DNA from: Orbilia blumenaviensis
Lineage: Eukaryota; Ascomycota; Orbiliomycetes; Orbiliales; Orbiliaceae
Assembly: GCA_036872755.1 (NCBI GenBank)
Contig: JAVHNS010000009.1
Coordinates: 1,240,001 to 1,304,000, forward strand
Reading direction: 5' to 3'
DNA length: 64,000 nucleotides
A program made the position numbers and the translations under genes. Shown here piece after piece: positions 25,702 to 36,700 of the stretch (position 1 is its first letter; each line of letters starts with the position of its first letter). Below the pieces are notes generated by a model that saw only the letters and a program-made list of their open reading frames with translations, ran no database searches and was not told the DNA's origin.

Positions 25702-27670
25702 GAAGTGGGTTTGGCGAATTGAAAAAACTTTTTGTATAATGGTTTGTGATTTCTATCGTTCCTTATGACATATACCTTTTTTGTTTTCCCTTTTTATTGA
25801 CTTTGGCTTTTTGGTCCTTCCCCTTATTCTCTCTTCAAATAATGCTGGGTATCGGGACGTATCTCATAATGTATGGGATATTGCATATCTTAAAGATAAT
25901 CCTTTTCTCTTCATTTTTCTTTTTTATTCTTCTCTGACCCATATTATTATGATCTTTTACTACACCGCAAAATAAATATATCCCCAATCATATCTGTATC
26001 TCAGGTTTACCCGGCAGGAGCGTGTAATGTATAACACAGAATCGCCTTCAAAGCCCTCTCACGGACTTTATCCCAGTCAGTTCAGTACTATGGTTTCTTT
26101 TGTCCGCAGCCAGACAAGCTTTCTGCTTGCCTCTGAAGTGTATTCCAATGTCTACCATGAAGATATACTATCCTCAATCGATCAATTGCAGTTGATGTCG
26201 ATTGTAACACCACCAGGACGCCAAAGCTATAATATAATTGATGCTCTCGAAACTACTTTCCCCCCGGCCTGTACGAGGCTTTATGATGTTTGTAGTACTA
26301 TAGCAACCGGGACGAGCCCACTAAGGTATAACTGCAATCGGGGGTATCCGGGACAGACCCCACCATGATCATCAAAGTATCTACCAGCATAACTTTGTTA
26401 AATTAACATACTTATGCAAGAAACTCAAAAGCTTAATTGAGAGCCTGCGTTGTCTCAACCACGCTCTTGACGTCTAGTTACCCTGTGTAACATACTAGAA
26501 CCATGTCGCAGTCAACGACGATAACCATGATCAGCGCGCGGCCACGCAACTCACGAGCACACCGATTCAACGGGCCACGAGGGATAGGCTTGTATAAATC
26601 ACAAGTGATGCCGAGGTATATATATACGTCATAGCGAATAGCAGAAATAGACATTATTACACACGGCATAAGTCGAGTTCCGAACTGCGAAAACCCAGCT
26701 CAGCTCAGCTCAGACCCGATTGCGAATTACAAGCTTATACGTTCGGACCTGCCTATTCAGGGAATCTTGAACGGGTGATCTGGAATCGCACGGGTAAGTT
26801 CGAGTGTAAGCCAGTGTCCCCATAGATCCGGGTAAAAAACAAAAGCGAATTCGCAGGAGTTCACAGGGGTTAGGAATTAGGTTCGAGAGAAGAGACATGC
26901 ATAACGGCATCTGCCTTATGGCGGATCGCATTATTATAATCCCCCGCTAAACTATATGACGCAGTGGTTCGGCTTCGGCTCGGACGGGATCTACGTATGT
27001 GAGAATTTAGCTGGGATGCTCAGTACTATAGTGTACGGTGGATATGGGAGTAGCAGTAGATGTGAGACGGTGGCAGCATGGAAGTTGAATTCCATGCACT
27101 CGTCCAGATCTCGATCCTAGTTAGCGGTATAGCTATATAGATCTATCGATATATGCCTTTTGCTAGTATAGCGGCTCCAACTCAAGCCCGTCAAATTATG
27201 TATTACCATTCTCCTATGCTCCCGGAAACTGCAAACCAATCCATGCATTTTCAACCCAATTAATGATCGTATCTGTATTCAATAACCCAAGAAAAAGAGT
27301 GGAAGGACCTATGATATCGACCGAGTAAACAGACCCCCAGGCAAGCCATGCGTGTACTTTAACCCCGAAAATGAACAGAAACCAAGAATGACAGAGCGGG
27401 GGGGGGAAATGAAAGAAGCCCTCCTACGGCGTCACCGAAACGTTCGAAACCAAAAAATGCGGCACTCAGCCATCCAAAGGACACCCCATCAGCAGCCGAC
27501 TATGCAATTCATGACGTGATTATCAGTCTTCGTAGTCCCTTTCTCTTAACATCCCATTATGCATTACCAAATCACAAAAGCAAAACCGTCATAACTAACC
27601 CCCATCCACTCTCTTCATGAAACTTCAGGTAATTACCCCTTCCGGCTCGTTAATACCTTCCCATCCACGA
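25702..27670. other. Intergenic, no gene supported
   Basis: No frame here shows a domain or a credible splice chain. A short CAGCT tandem repeat (about four units) lies near 26694-26715. It separates a plus-strand and a minus-strand gene, so it should hold both 3' ends. Confidence 0.5.
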
Positions 27671-28129
27671 TCAAGTCTCGGAAAACCCTTGAGAAGGCTG
27701 TTCGAATTCCTGGTCGTGCAGCTGGTGCATCTGCATCTCGCCCCTCTTATCACGGTAGTCCCAGCTCTTAGTCCTCTTAGAGCTAGGTTTGAACGGCTTC
27801 CCCGTGATACTGCCACGTCTCCCAGTCACGGGTGGTTGCCCCATGAGGTCATGTGTCTCTTCTTCTATTTGCTTCTTGAACTCATCAGCGGAGTGTTTAT
27901 AATTGAACGTTGAACGCCTCGGAAGACCCGGCTTGGAGTCCAGTTGGTCCTGCTCTGCGGCATCGGACGGTTGGTGCGGCAGGTGGAAGTAGGAGGTCAC
28001 ATCCGGGGTCTTTGCATCCCCTCCGGGGCTGCCATGCTCGCCGCTGATGAGCGACTCCGAGGCCTGACTGGAAGGGGGTTGCCAGGAGTAGTGGGACTTG
28101 TCATAGGTTGGTGTTCGTTGGATTGACAT
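27671..28129 (-). CDS. Small basic fungal protein, function unknown
   Basis: A single uninterrupted minus-strand frame of 152 residues, MSIQRTPTYD to GFSET. It is hydrophilic and probably disordered, with no signal peptide or membrane span. The N-terminal half is Ser/Pro/Gly-rich. The C-terminal half carries FKKQIEEETHDLM (85-97), a basic Arg/Lys stretch (104-121), KSWDYRDKRGEMQMHQL (121-137) and a terminal GFSE. From memory, small ascomycete proteins ending in a KSWNxxDxKR...GFTE-like pattern exist, and this looks like one, but I cannot name the family. The frame is richer in codon-like composition than its neighbours and has a clear ATG and stop. Alternatives: the last exon of a longer gene, or an over-called frame. 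Confidence 0.72.
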   Translation of the reverse strand: MSIQRTPTYDKSHYSWQPPSSQASESLISGEHGSPGGDAKTPDVTSYFHLPHQPSDAAEQDQLDSKPGLPRRSTFNYKHSADEFKKQIEEETHDLMGQPPVTGRRGSITGKPFKPSSKRTKSWDYRDKRGEMQMHQLHDQEFEQPSQGFSET

Positions 28130-30455
28130 TTCTGTTTAAGAACGGCGATGTCAAGTTTCGGAATAGTCGAGGAGTAGTAGGGTGTGGGTTAGGATCTGAG
28201 TCAAAAAGCAAGATTGATCCCGTATGGGATACCTTGGCTCTTCTTCTTTTTTTCCCCCGATATATTCTTTATGGGCGAATATCGGCAGCCAGTTGGGCTG
28301 GCTAGGTAGGTACCTGGAGGAGCACCTTTCGCAATTGAAATTGCTTTAATTGTTATAATACTTAACTATCTCCCCGGAGGGTGGGAGATATCCGTACTAG
28401 CTACCTAGGGACTTAGTAGTCTAGCAATACCGATAATGTGTGCGTGTGCGTGTGTTTAACTGAGACCCTTGAGGGGGTGATGAGGTTCAGGATCTGTTGA
28501 GGAGATCAATGATAGCTGTAAGGGCAGTTTCTTGTTCGTTTCGAAACGAAGGAACGGTAAAAGATGAGCGAGTAGAAGGGAGACCCTTTCTTTATGCTCT
28601 GGCAGCTAGTCCGGACGAGGCTTCTCGAGTCGAAGAGAGTCAGGTCAGATCAAATCCCGCGCACCTTGCGGAGAGGGGTTTAGCTAGCTAAGCCAGCTAA
28701 TAGCGTGACAATAACGGGGCGATTTCTGGCAGCCAATCGAACGCAATATCAGCCTCGAATGCGAATCAAAACTGTCATGTCAACCGGGCAGTTTTTTTCA
28801 ATGCGTAAAAAAGGTGAAAAAATTAAAGCGGCAGAGCCGGAAACAGCTCGAATGGAAGAATTAAGTTAATTAAGCCAGCTAATGTTGGACGGAGATTCGA
28901 TTCCTGGATGGTATTCCGGATGGCAGTTTCGTTGTGTCTTAGCTTATAACGACGCTGTTGGTATTCCCGTACGTCATCCTGCCATTAGCTATTGGCTGAA
29001 TGCATTTGGACGAACACATGCCTGTCAGGTTGTAACATGCTTAAACCCCGCAGCTGCCTCGCTGAAACGCGGGAGGACCAATTCCCCCCCCCCAAAAAAA
29101 AAAAAAACCTAAAGGGCCCTTTAAAGCCCAACGTGCTACTTAATTAAGACCGATACACGGCGTGCATAGCTAGGCGTAACGTATTTTTGTGTATGTGTGT
29201 GTGTGTGTACATGTGGAGACATACTCACGTACCACTGTTTATGGTTATCCAACATTGGCTGTTGAGATGGCTGTTAACATGTTGGGATCGTGTGTGAAAG
29301 AGATATTTGGATTCTAGACCCGGGTCTACGTTTCGCCCGGATAGAAGCCTAGCCATGGCCAGCCAGTCGAAGTCCCTTGTTCGGATGTATTGCCGTTATC
29401 CGCAGTAACGTTCAATTGCATTTTCATGTCATGTTACGATACAATGAATGCATAATATTCATTTTTCCGGCGTTAACATAAATTCCCAATTCTCAGTACT
29501 TGCTTGGTTTCGCCAGTAACTATGTCAAAATCTAATTGATCGTAACTAGGCACTTAATTAGATACTTAGTGATACTGGGAAGTAATTTTAGTATTGCAGG
29601 TAATCAATCAATAGAACGAACATGTTCATTTAGATTCGATTCATTTGGCGTCCCAAATATGAATCGGAAATGCGATATAATATTAACATATTGCTCAAGG
29701 ATGCTTTGTTGGCGCCGCATAACGGATGCGGACCTGACCCGACATGAATCCTCCTTCCCTTCCTGCTTCCTCCCCTTTCTACGGACACCATAATATAAGT
29801 AATTATCATCTTCATCAACACAACCACTGCTGCCAATTGGCCTTCTGTTAGTGCACGGGAGTTGCAAGTTGTAGGTGCCGTATATTATCACATGGATATA
29901 TCCGGCCGGGTCTACCGACCAATTATTAATGCATCGCCGGTCGGACGGGCATCGCTAATGGGATATACGACCGTTGTGTTGATTCAATTGAGCCGAGGCC
30001 GAAATGACGCTTGCGTGCATGGAGATAAAACGGAAGCATGAAAGCTTTCCCGCTTCACACTTTCGCGATGCTTTCTTTATCTACCCGAAGTACGAGCCTG
30101 GCTGTCTCTTAATCCTGCTTGTCTCTGGTCGAGTATCGCGCGAAACTAATCTTCAAGCCTCCCGAACCCCCAATCCCAATCCCCACCAACCCCAGTCGAC
30201 TCAACGGGAGCAGTGCGGTAAAGTGCAGCGTGCATCTTTGCCAATCTCGCGGGGAAATAATCCACGCGTCTGCCTTTATAATATATGAATCCTTAACCGT
30301 CTCAGAAATTCCCCGATTCCCGCGAAACCACAAATAGCAATTCCAGCTTCTTCTTTTTTATTTTATTTTTATCTTTTTTTCCTTTTTGAGTCGATTCTCG
30401 GAAATTGTGACAAAGAGCAAGAGCTCTCGCCGGAAACAACTTCCAGCCAGCTAGC
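28130..30455. other. Divergent intergenic region with simple repeats
   Basis: It lies between a minus-strand and a plus-strand gene, so it should contain two promoters. It contains GTGTGCGTGTGCGTGTG at about 28438, a C9-A13 junction at about 29086-29106, and a (TG)n run at about 29190-29209. AAGCCAGCTAAT occurs twice (about 28690 and 28872). No gene is supported. The last 130 bases are pyrimidine-rich, like a fungal core promoter or leader. Confidence 0.5.
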
Positions 30456-33400
30456 ATGATGAAGGCGCTCATCATTGAGAAAATTGATGGCAAGCCAGGC
30501 CAGGTGTACTATCCGTAAGTCTGCGGCATTGCAGTGGCTGTTCTACTCCCTTACGACCCTCATGCACTCCGGAAAGAAGGAAATATCGTATGATATCAGT
30601 GAGGCATGCGTGTCGTTCCCCCTCCCAAGTTCTTCAACCATCATCATGAGGCAATCGGAGTTCTACCTGACCCCGTCGATGACGTGATTTTGGTCGTAGT
30701 CGTTTGGAATGGAATTGAGGCTGCGACTTAGATATCGAGCTATAGCGCTAAGATCTCAAGCACGATCGGGTCCCGGGTCATGCATGTCTCTTGACGCTCG
30801 ATTTTTTTTTCTCCTTCCCGGCTGTGATATGCAGCTGCAGGTGCCGCATAGCGAGCGCACTACTTCTAAACATAGCCACCACAGGAGACATTGAAAAGCT
30901 TAATGTCCTTCGGTTCGAAGTATCCAAAACCTCGCTAACGCTGTTTTGCGCCTCTCACCCTTGCCACATTTCAAAACATGAAACTCGATAGTGAAGAAAA
31001 TTTCAGAAACTAACAGTCACTTTTCCCGCATCTTTTTTTTTTGGATGCTTTTTTTTCCTGGTTGGCAAAGCCTCAAACAAGTTGACCTTCCCAAACCATC
31101 CATACGACCCGGCGAGGTTCTCGTCAAAATCCTTGCTGCCGCATTGAACCACCGGGAGGTCTTCATACGGCAGCACCTGTACCCTGGTGTCAACTTTGAA
31201 ACACCGCTTGGCGCCGATGGCGTTGGAATTGTTGTAGAGACCAGCTCACCGGAACTCGAGCAACAATGGAAAGGAAAAAGAGTAATTCTTACTCCCGGGC
31301 GAGGCTGGGAAGATAATGAAGATGGCCCAGAGGGCAAGTATGTGATTGTAGGGGGCACGGTTGGGGTCTCTCATGGTAAGTTTAATTCGTTTTAGTATCG
31401 TCCAATCATACTTCATAGATGGCAATTCTGCCACGCGACTGGTCAGGATGGACGATCACATTGAGACTACCGTTCTTTCCGGAGATTGATAAGGCGGCAC
31501 ATTATGGCCTCGGTGCTTTTTATGTATGGGTCCCTTGAGGTCTCTTTCGGGAGGAGATCCCAATCTGGAATCCGACCGTCGTTTAAAAGCCTTTATATCA
31601 GCATCGCCTACTGATATGAATCCTTTTTTTCCCGCTTCACTCTTATAGGTTCTAAAATAATAAATGTGATCAATTTTAGGCACTCTCCAAGAGTATGTTG
31701 CTCTACCGGCTTCTGAGCTCGAGCGAGCCCCAGAGCACCTATCAATCCCAGAAGCCGCAGCCATTCCCCTAGCTGGCCTCACAGCCTGGCGCGCAACTTT
31801 CACAAAGGGCAAGCCCCGTCCGGGACAAAACATCCTCATCACGGGGATCGGCGGTGGGGTCGCTCTCTTTGCTCTACAATTCGCCGTGGCTGCGGGCGCT
31901 ACTGTCTTCGTCACCTCTGGCTCAGAGGAGAAGATTACCAGGGCCAAGGAACTAGGTGCTACGGATGGAGTTAACTACAAGAAGGCAGATTGGTCAAAGC
32001 AGTTGAAAGGCTTGCTTCCCAAGGATAGGCCGTAAGTTACCTGTCCTTAACTTTGTTATTCTTTCGTCTATTATGTCCATTGAAGGCTCTTTGCAGGCCC
32101 TTTGCAGCTACTGCATTGAACGCCTTGTACTGCCTGTTGTCATTCGATTCCCCTATTCGAGGGTTATTCTTCCCCCTTTTCCAAGTTTTTACATTTTTCT
32201 GTCCTTGTGATATTTCCTCCCTGCCTCCCCACAATGCAAAAGGTTATTCGACAGACAGAGGCCTGCTCTATAGATGCAGAGAGAAAGCTGCGTTCTAGAG
32301 CTCTAGTTCCCTAGGTTCCCCGCACTCTCTATATAGCTATTGGCCCTTTAGCTTTGTTTAAGCGCAGGGCTTGCATAGCTTGCCTAGCTTTACTGCATAC
32401 ACCCCCCCTCTACCCTTGCAGGCACCATGCATCCGGTCGATGCGATGATCATCTCATCGCTCTCCACTTAACAGGGTTGCTTTATTGGTCAATTAGGATT
32501 TCCTGGCCTTCTTACAATGTAGTCCCATGCATCGTTACCTCAGCCGCTAAGCCGCTTTGACATTATTGGTTGTGAATGTTGCCACTAAAGATATTCCTCA
32601 ATGCTATTGGGGGTGGGTAAATAGGTACCTCGATACAGTTATTGACGGCGCAGGTGGCGATATTGTGATGCAGACTTATGGATTGCTCAAGCTAGGGGGT
32701 GTGATTGTTAGTTATGGGATGACGACGAATCCCAAGGTAGTGTTTCCGATGCAGGCTGTTTTAAAGAATATCGAGGTGAGTTCTTCAACTTTTCTCTGCT
32801 GTTTTGGTTGTGCCGTGCCTTTCTTTCTATGACTACATGCATCCTTTCATCCTTCAAGACGTAAGAAAGCGGGTCCACCCTTAACGACACCGCAACCAAT
32901 CTCTTGGGTCCGTTTGAGCAAGGGTATTACCAACCCACAATGTGGGAAAGGAATACAACGTTTTGAAGAATTGGAGTTTCAAAGCAGGATCCAAGTGTTT
33001 CCTTGGAGCCGAGTCTTCCCTCTACCCATTTTCTCTCTATTTTCCTTCTTTCTCTCTCGGTCTTCCCTTTCGCTGTTTCGTCTCGAGATGGGGTGGTTTT
33101 CATAAGATCATATGGCACAAAGTCCAAGAGTTAAGTTAGGCGCTTAAAGCCCCACTTTTGGTCATGGTGGCCCGATGACATCTGACCTTACTTTACACCA
33201 CTTACTACTTGCCGCTTACCGCTTCTCTCACTCCCCTTCTTATCCGTTTGCTTACCTCGGCATATAATCCTCTACACAACGACCCTATCATATCTTATCA
33301 CCACTCATAATTTTTTTTAAACCGTAATACTTCTTACTTGTTTCTTTAAAACTGTCTTTTTACTGACAAATTATTTTATTACTTGGGGCAATTAGCTTCG

Positions 33401-33599
33401 TGGTTCGACCATGGGTTCCCGAAAGGAATTCAGGGAAATGGTTAGCTTTATAAACAAGCACGGGATTAAACCTGTGGTTAGCACCTCTGTGAAGGGGCTG
33501 GAGCGGGCTGATGAGGTGTTTGAGATGATGAGGAAGGGCACCCAGTTTGGTAAGTTGGTAGTGGAGGTTGGTGATGCGGGGGAAGCGGCGAGGCTTTGA
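30456..33599 (+). CDS. Zinc-independent MDR oxidoreductase, quinone-reductase-like
   Basis: Five exons, 30456-30514, 31071-31375, 31680-32031, 32625-32775 and 33396-33599, join with matching phases at GT-AG borders and give 356 residues, normal for the family. The N-terminus is MMKALIIEKIDGKPGQVYYP. Catalytic-domain landmarks are LNHREVFIRQHLYPG and LGADGVG. The zinc-binding GHE of classical alcohol dehydrogenases is absent, so catalytic zinc is not expected. The Rossmann fold has GIGGGVA at 177-183, then VIDGAGGD, GGVIVSYGM, and RGSTMGSRKEF near the start of the last exon. Such enzymes reduce quinones or enones with NADPH in the cytosol; the substrate here cannot be told. It resembles proteins annotated as zinc-type alcohol dehydrogenase-like YogA. 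All four introns are long for a fungus (556, 304, 593 and 620 bp). ATG 30459 is an equal start choice. Confidence 0.93.
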
Positions 33600-33694
33600 G
33601 GCCCTTGGAACCCCTGGGAATGTGATTGTTCACGGGAGGGTACACTGGGCATACAAGTGGTATCGGTAGGTACATGTGTATACTTCTAAACCTA

Positions 33695-33750
33695 GGGGGG
33701 GGGTAGGGGGTGGACGGACATGGTCGGGGCGGGGGTTGAGAGGGGGGTGG
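33695..33750 (+). other. G-quadruplex-prone tract downstream of the MDR gene
   Basis: Five runs of four or more G (9, 5, 4, 5 and 6) lie within 56 bases on the coding strand, about 100 bases past the stop codon, so probably in the 3' UTR. The pattern satisfies the usual G-quadruplex rule, although one loop of more than 10 bases is longer than usual. A role in RNA stability or 3' end formation would be inference. Confidence 0.6.
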
Positions 33751-36700
33751 TTAGATTATAGGACAGCCTATTAAGAGGCATTATGTTTTAACATATATAT
33801 TTATATAAGTATATAAAATGTGATATATCGTGCGTACATACGTACATTACATACGCATCGATTCAATCTGCAGCCGGGTTAGCTAGACCGAGGTAAGGAA
33901 TATCAACCATGCGCAAACGGTGATGTTTCCCATTCTTGAGGAGATCGAAACCAAATTTCCTTTGCAATCGCCGCATATGATCTGCAGGAGGGAATTCGCC
34001 GAAGATGCACAAAACGACGGGAGAATTCCGATTCACTGTGTTTCTATTAAAAAAGGTGGAAAACGTATAGCTGCAGTATATTAATGCTTTGATAGGATTC
34101 AAAAAGGGAAAGAGATAGAGAGAAAGTAGGAGGAAAAAAAAAAAAAAAAAAAAAAAAACGCCTTATTTCGATCCATGGGATCCATGGTTTCAAAGGCATC
34201 AAAGAAAAGAAAAACAAGACTGCGTAAACGGGAAGTGCGGAAATGTAACTGGGTGGTAAGAGCTTTGACCTAAAAAAGTGATGGGAAGGAAAGCACCACC
34301 ACCTAAAAAACGCACTCGTAAGCCGCGAAAGCGTAGCCTGGTAAGCTAGAGCGAGCGATAAATTGACTTCACTAACCAGTACCTCGTCGATTTTTGTCTC
34401 GTAAAAAAAGGCCTATACGCCGATAGTGAGTATGTATCTATCTAAGACACGGGCCGACACGGCACACACAGTTAATTATTTTGAGGTAAAAAAAGAAGGA
34501 CGTTTAGTGATGTCTTTCGATAGAGTTTTTGAGGAAAGGAACCAATACTTTAGTGTGAAAAGCATGGGCCTTTTGCGGGTTGAGGTTGGATTTTGGTAGG
34601 AAAGGAAATACGAGGAAAAACCCGGGTACGCTTTGCCTTTACCAATTTGAGTACCTTTAGAAAGCGTTAAGAGAATAAAAAGGCGGTCCGTGGCGTTAGA
34701 GAGCAAGGCTGTAATCAATCGAATCAAATGGTAATTAGCTAGGTATCTTCTTCCCCTCTCTTTCAAAACCCGGGTTGCATTGCAGATAGTACCATGTAGG
34801 ATTTTTTTCAAGGTAGTAACAGCCAAAGCGACAAGGCATATGAGCAATTGATTCGATAATGTCACAAATAGCAGCCTTTCTAGACTTGTTAATTTGGCTT
34901 CGTTTACGAGCCGAAACCCTCACTGATTTACCGATTCGTTATGTGATATATTTTAAAAAGCGTTGCATTTGGCGAGACCATGCAAGGGTTCGAGTGCATT
35001 GCAGTATATATCGAATCGAGGCCTCATACATGGCTACATGCAGAAAGGAAATCAGAAAATGGAGCCAGAGCAGTCTAGTAGCTGCAACAGTTGCGAAGCT
35101 ATAGTGTGGTCAGCCAGGGTATAAAACTGAACTGTGGAGCCCACCTCGATAGCATCGCCGCGGCGTTTTCCGCCAAGCCTCCAATGGACAGGGTTTAAGA
35201 CGTTGGGAGATCACGGCCACGTCCAAGCTTTCAAAGACATTTTCGATGTTAATGGATAGTGGAAACTGCACGATGGAGGAGAGGCGTCAAAACAGACGGA
35301 CTTCCATGGGGTTTAAGGGAAGGGCCTTTGAAGGTGGCTGCGCTGCGATGCAATATGGCGCTTGCATTACATGCAGGCCTTCTGTGGTGAAATGTGATAG
35401 CGCAATCTTCTGCTGAATTCTGCTCGTCAGGTCTTTTGGTGCAATTGCGATTTTGAGACTAGCTTAGGACGTACCGTACAGCCGGACGAGGGATATAATT
35501 GATCATATTGATAATCGAAAGTGACCTCGCAATTACTTGCTTACTTGATCGAGTTATAGTATCTATCACAATCCTGAGGCCTCTTGCAGTTACAGAACAT
35601 AGCAGCTGGCTGCTGATTTTCTTGATCGGATTTCAAAGGAGAGATTAAAAAGCCATATTTTGTTGGGCCGTGCTCCCAAGCAACTGCAGGCACTTCGATA
35701 GCCATGCATGTAATCCATCAATCAAACCCATCAATCAATGGCAGATGCCGATGGATTTGGCCGTCGAGGGGTGGAAAGAATTCGAAATTCACAAACGGTT
35801 TTGCTTTGATTGGGTACGTAATCGGAAATCAAGGAGATAAAAGTGCAGATTATACCACATCTGGGTTTGTTCAGCTGTACAGAGCCTGTGCCGGTATTGA
35901 GGAGTGTATGCCAGGGATATGATCAAATAGAAATCAAAAGGTAGGGTATCGGTGGGCGTTCATTCTAAGCGATATCGAGCATTCGCGGAATATGCCTCAT
36001 CAGGTGGACGGTATACAACAAAAAAAAAAAAAAAAAAGGACCTCCTAGATTTAATGTTAATCGGACTTAGTAAAATAAGAGCATTATAGTACTAGTCCTA
36101 TAATCCTCATAGTCTCCTGGTTAAACTGGGTGCCTGTCAATCGATTTGATCATCATCTGGGAACTGGCGTGGCATGTCTTCAGGCAATATTCTTTTTTTT
36201 TTTTTTTTTTTTCCTCCTTGTTCTTTGGCGAGAAACAAAATCCCGAGCCCTTGGGTTCGCCGGTTGAAAGTTCCATCAAGGAATAACGAAATCGCGGGGT
36301 AACAGTGCGATAATGGACATCTAATGGCTGACTGTGGGTCTACGGGAATGGACTAGCGTCATCCCTGCCGCATTGAATTGCACTTAAGAATGAGTGAAAA
36401 AAACATCACTGTGACGAGATTCTAGTCCTCCGCCATTCACTTCCGAGGAGTTAGATCTGGCCATACGCCTTTCCGAACATTTGTTAGGCATGCTGAATAT
36501 GGATAAGAGAATGATGAATGGCTTGATCGATTTTGCCCGGTAGCCTCCATGGAGGCCTCCATGGTACCCTCCACCAAATGCGAAATGCCACGACGGAAAG
36601 GTGTTCAGTCCAGCCAGATCGCCGGGAATTGTTGCTATAGTATGGATCTGGTATAGCTTGATGACTGTTGTATGTTTTGTTTTGAGCAAATGATGGTAGG

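Noticed and set aside
28690..29060. MITE bounded by the AAGCCAGCTAAT repeats
   Set aside because: The two copies are direct and not inverted, and no terminal inverted repeat or target duplication could be found.
31456..31947. 163-residue minus-strand frame
   Set aside because: It is antisense to the third exon of the MDR gene, whose reading frame is strongly supported by homology.
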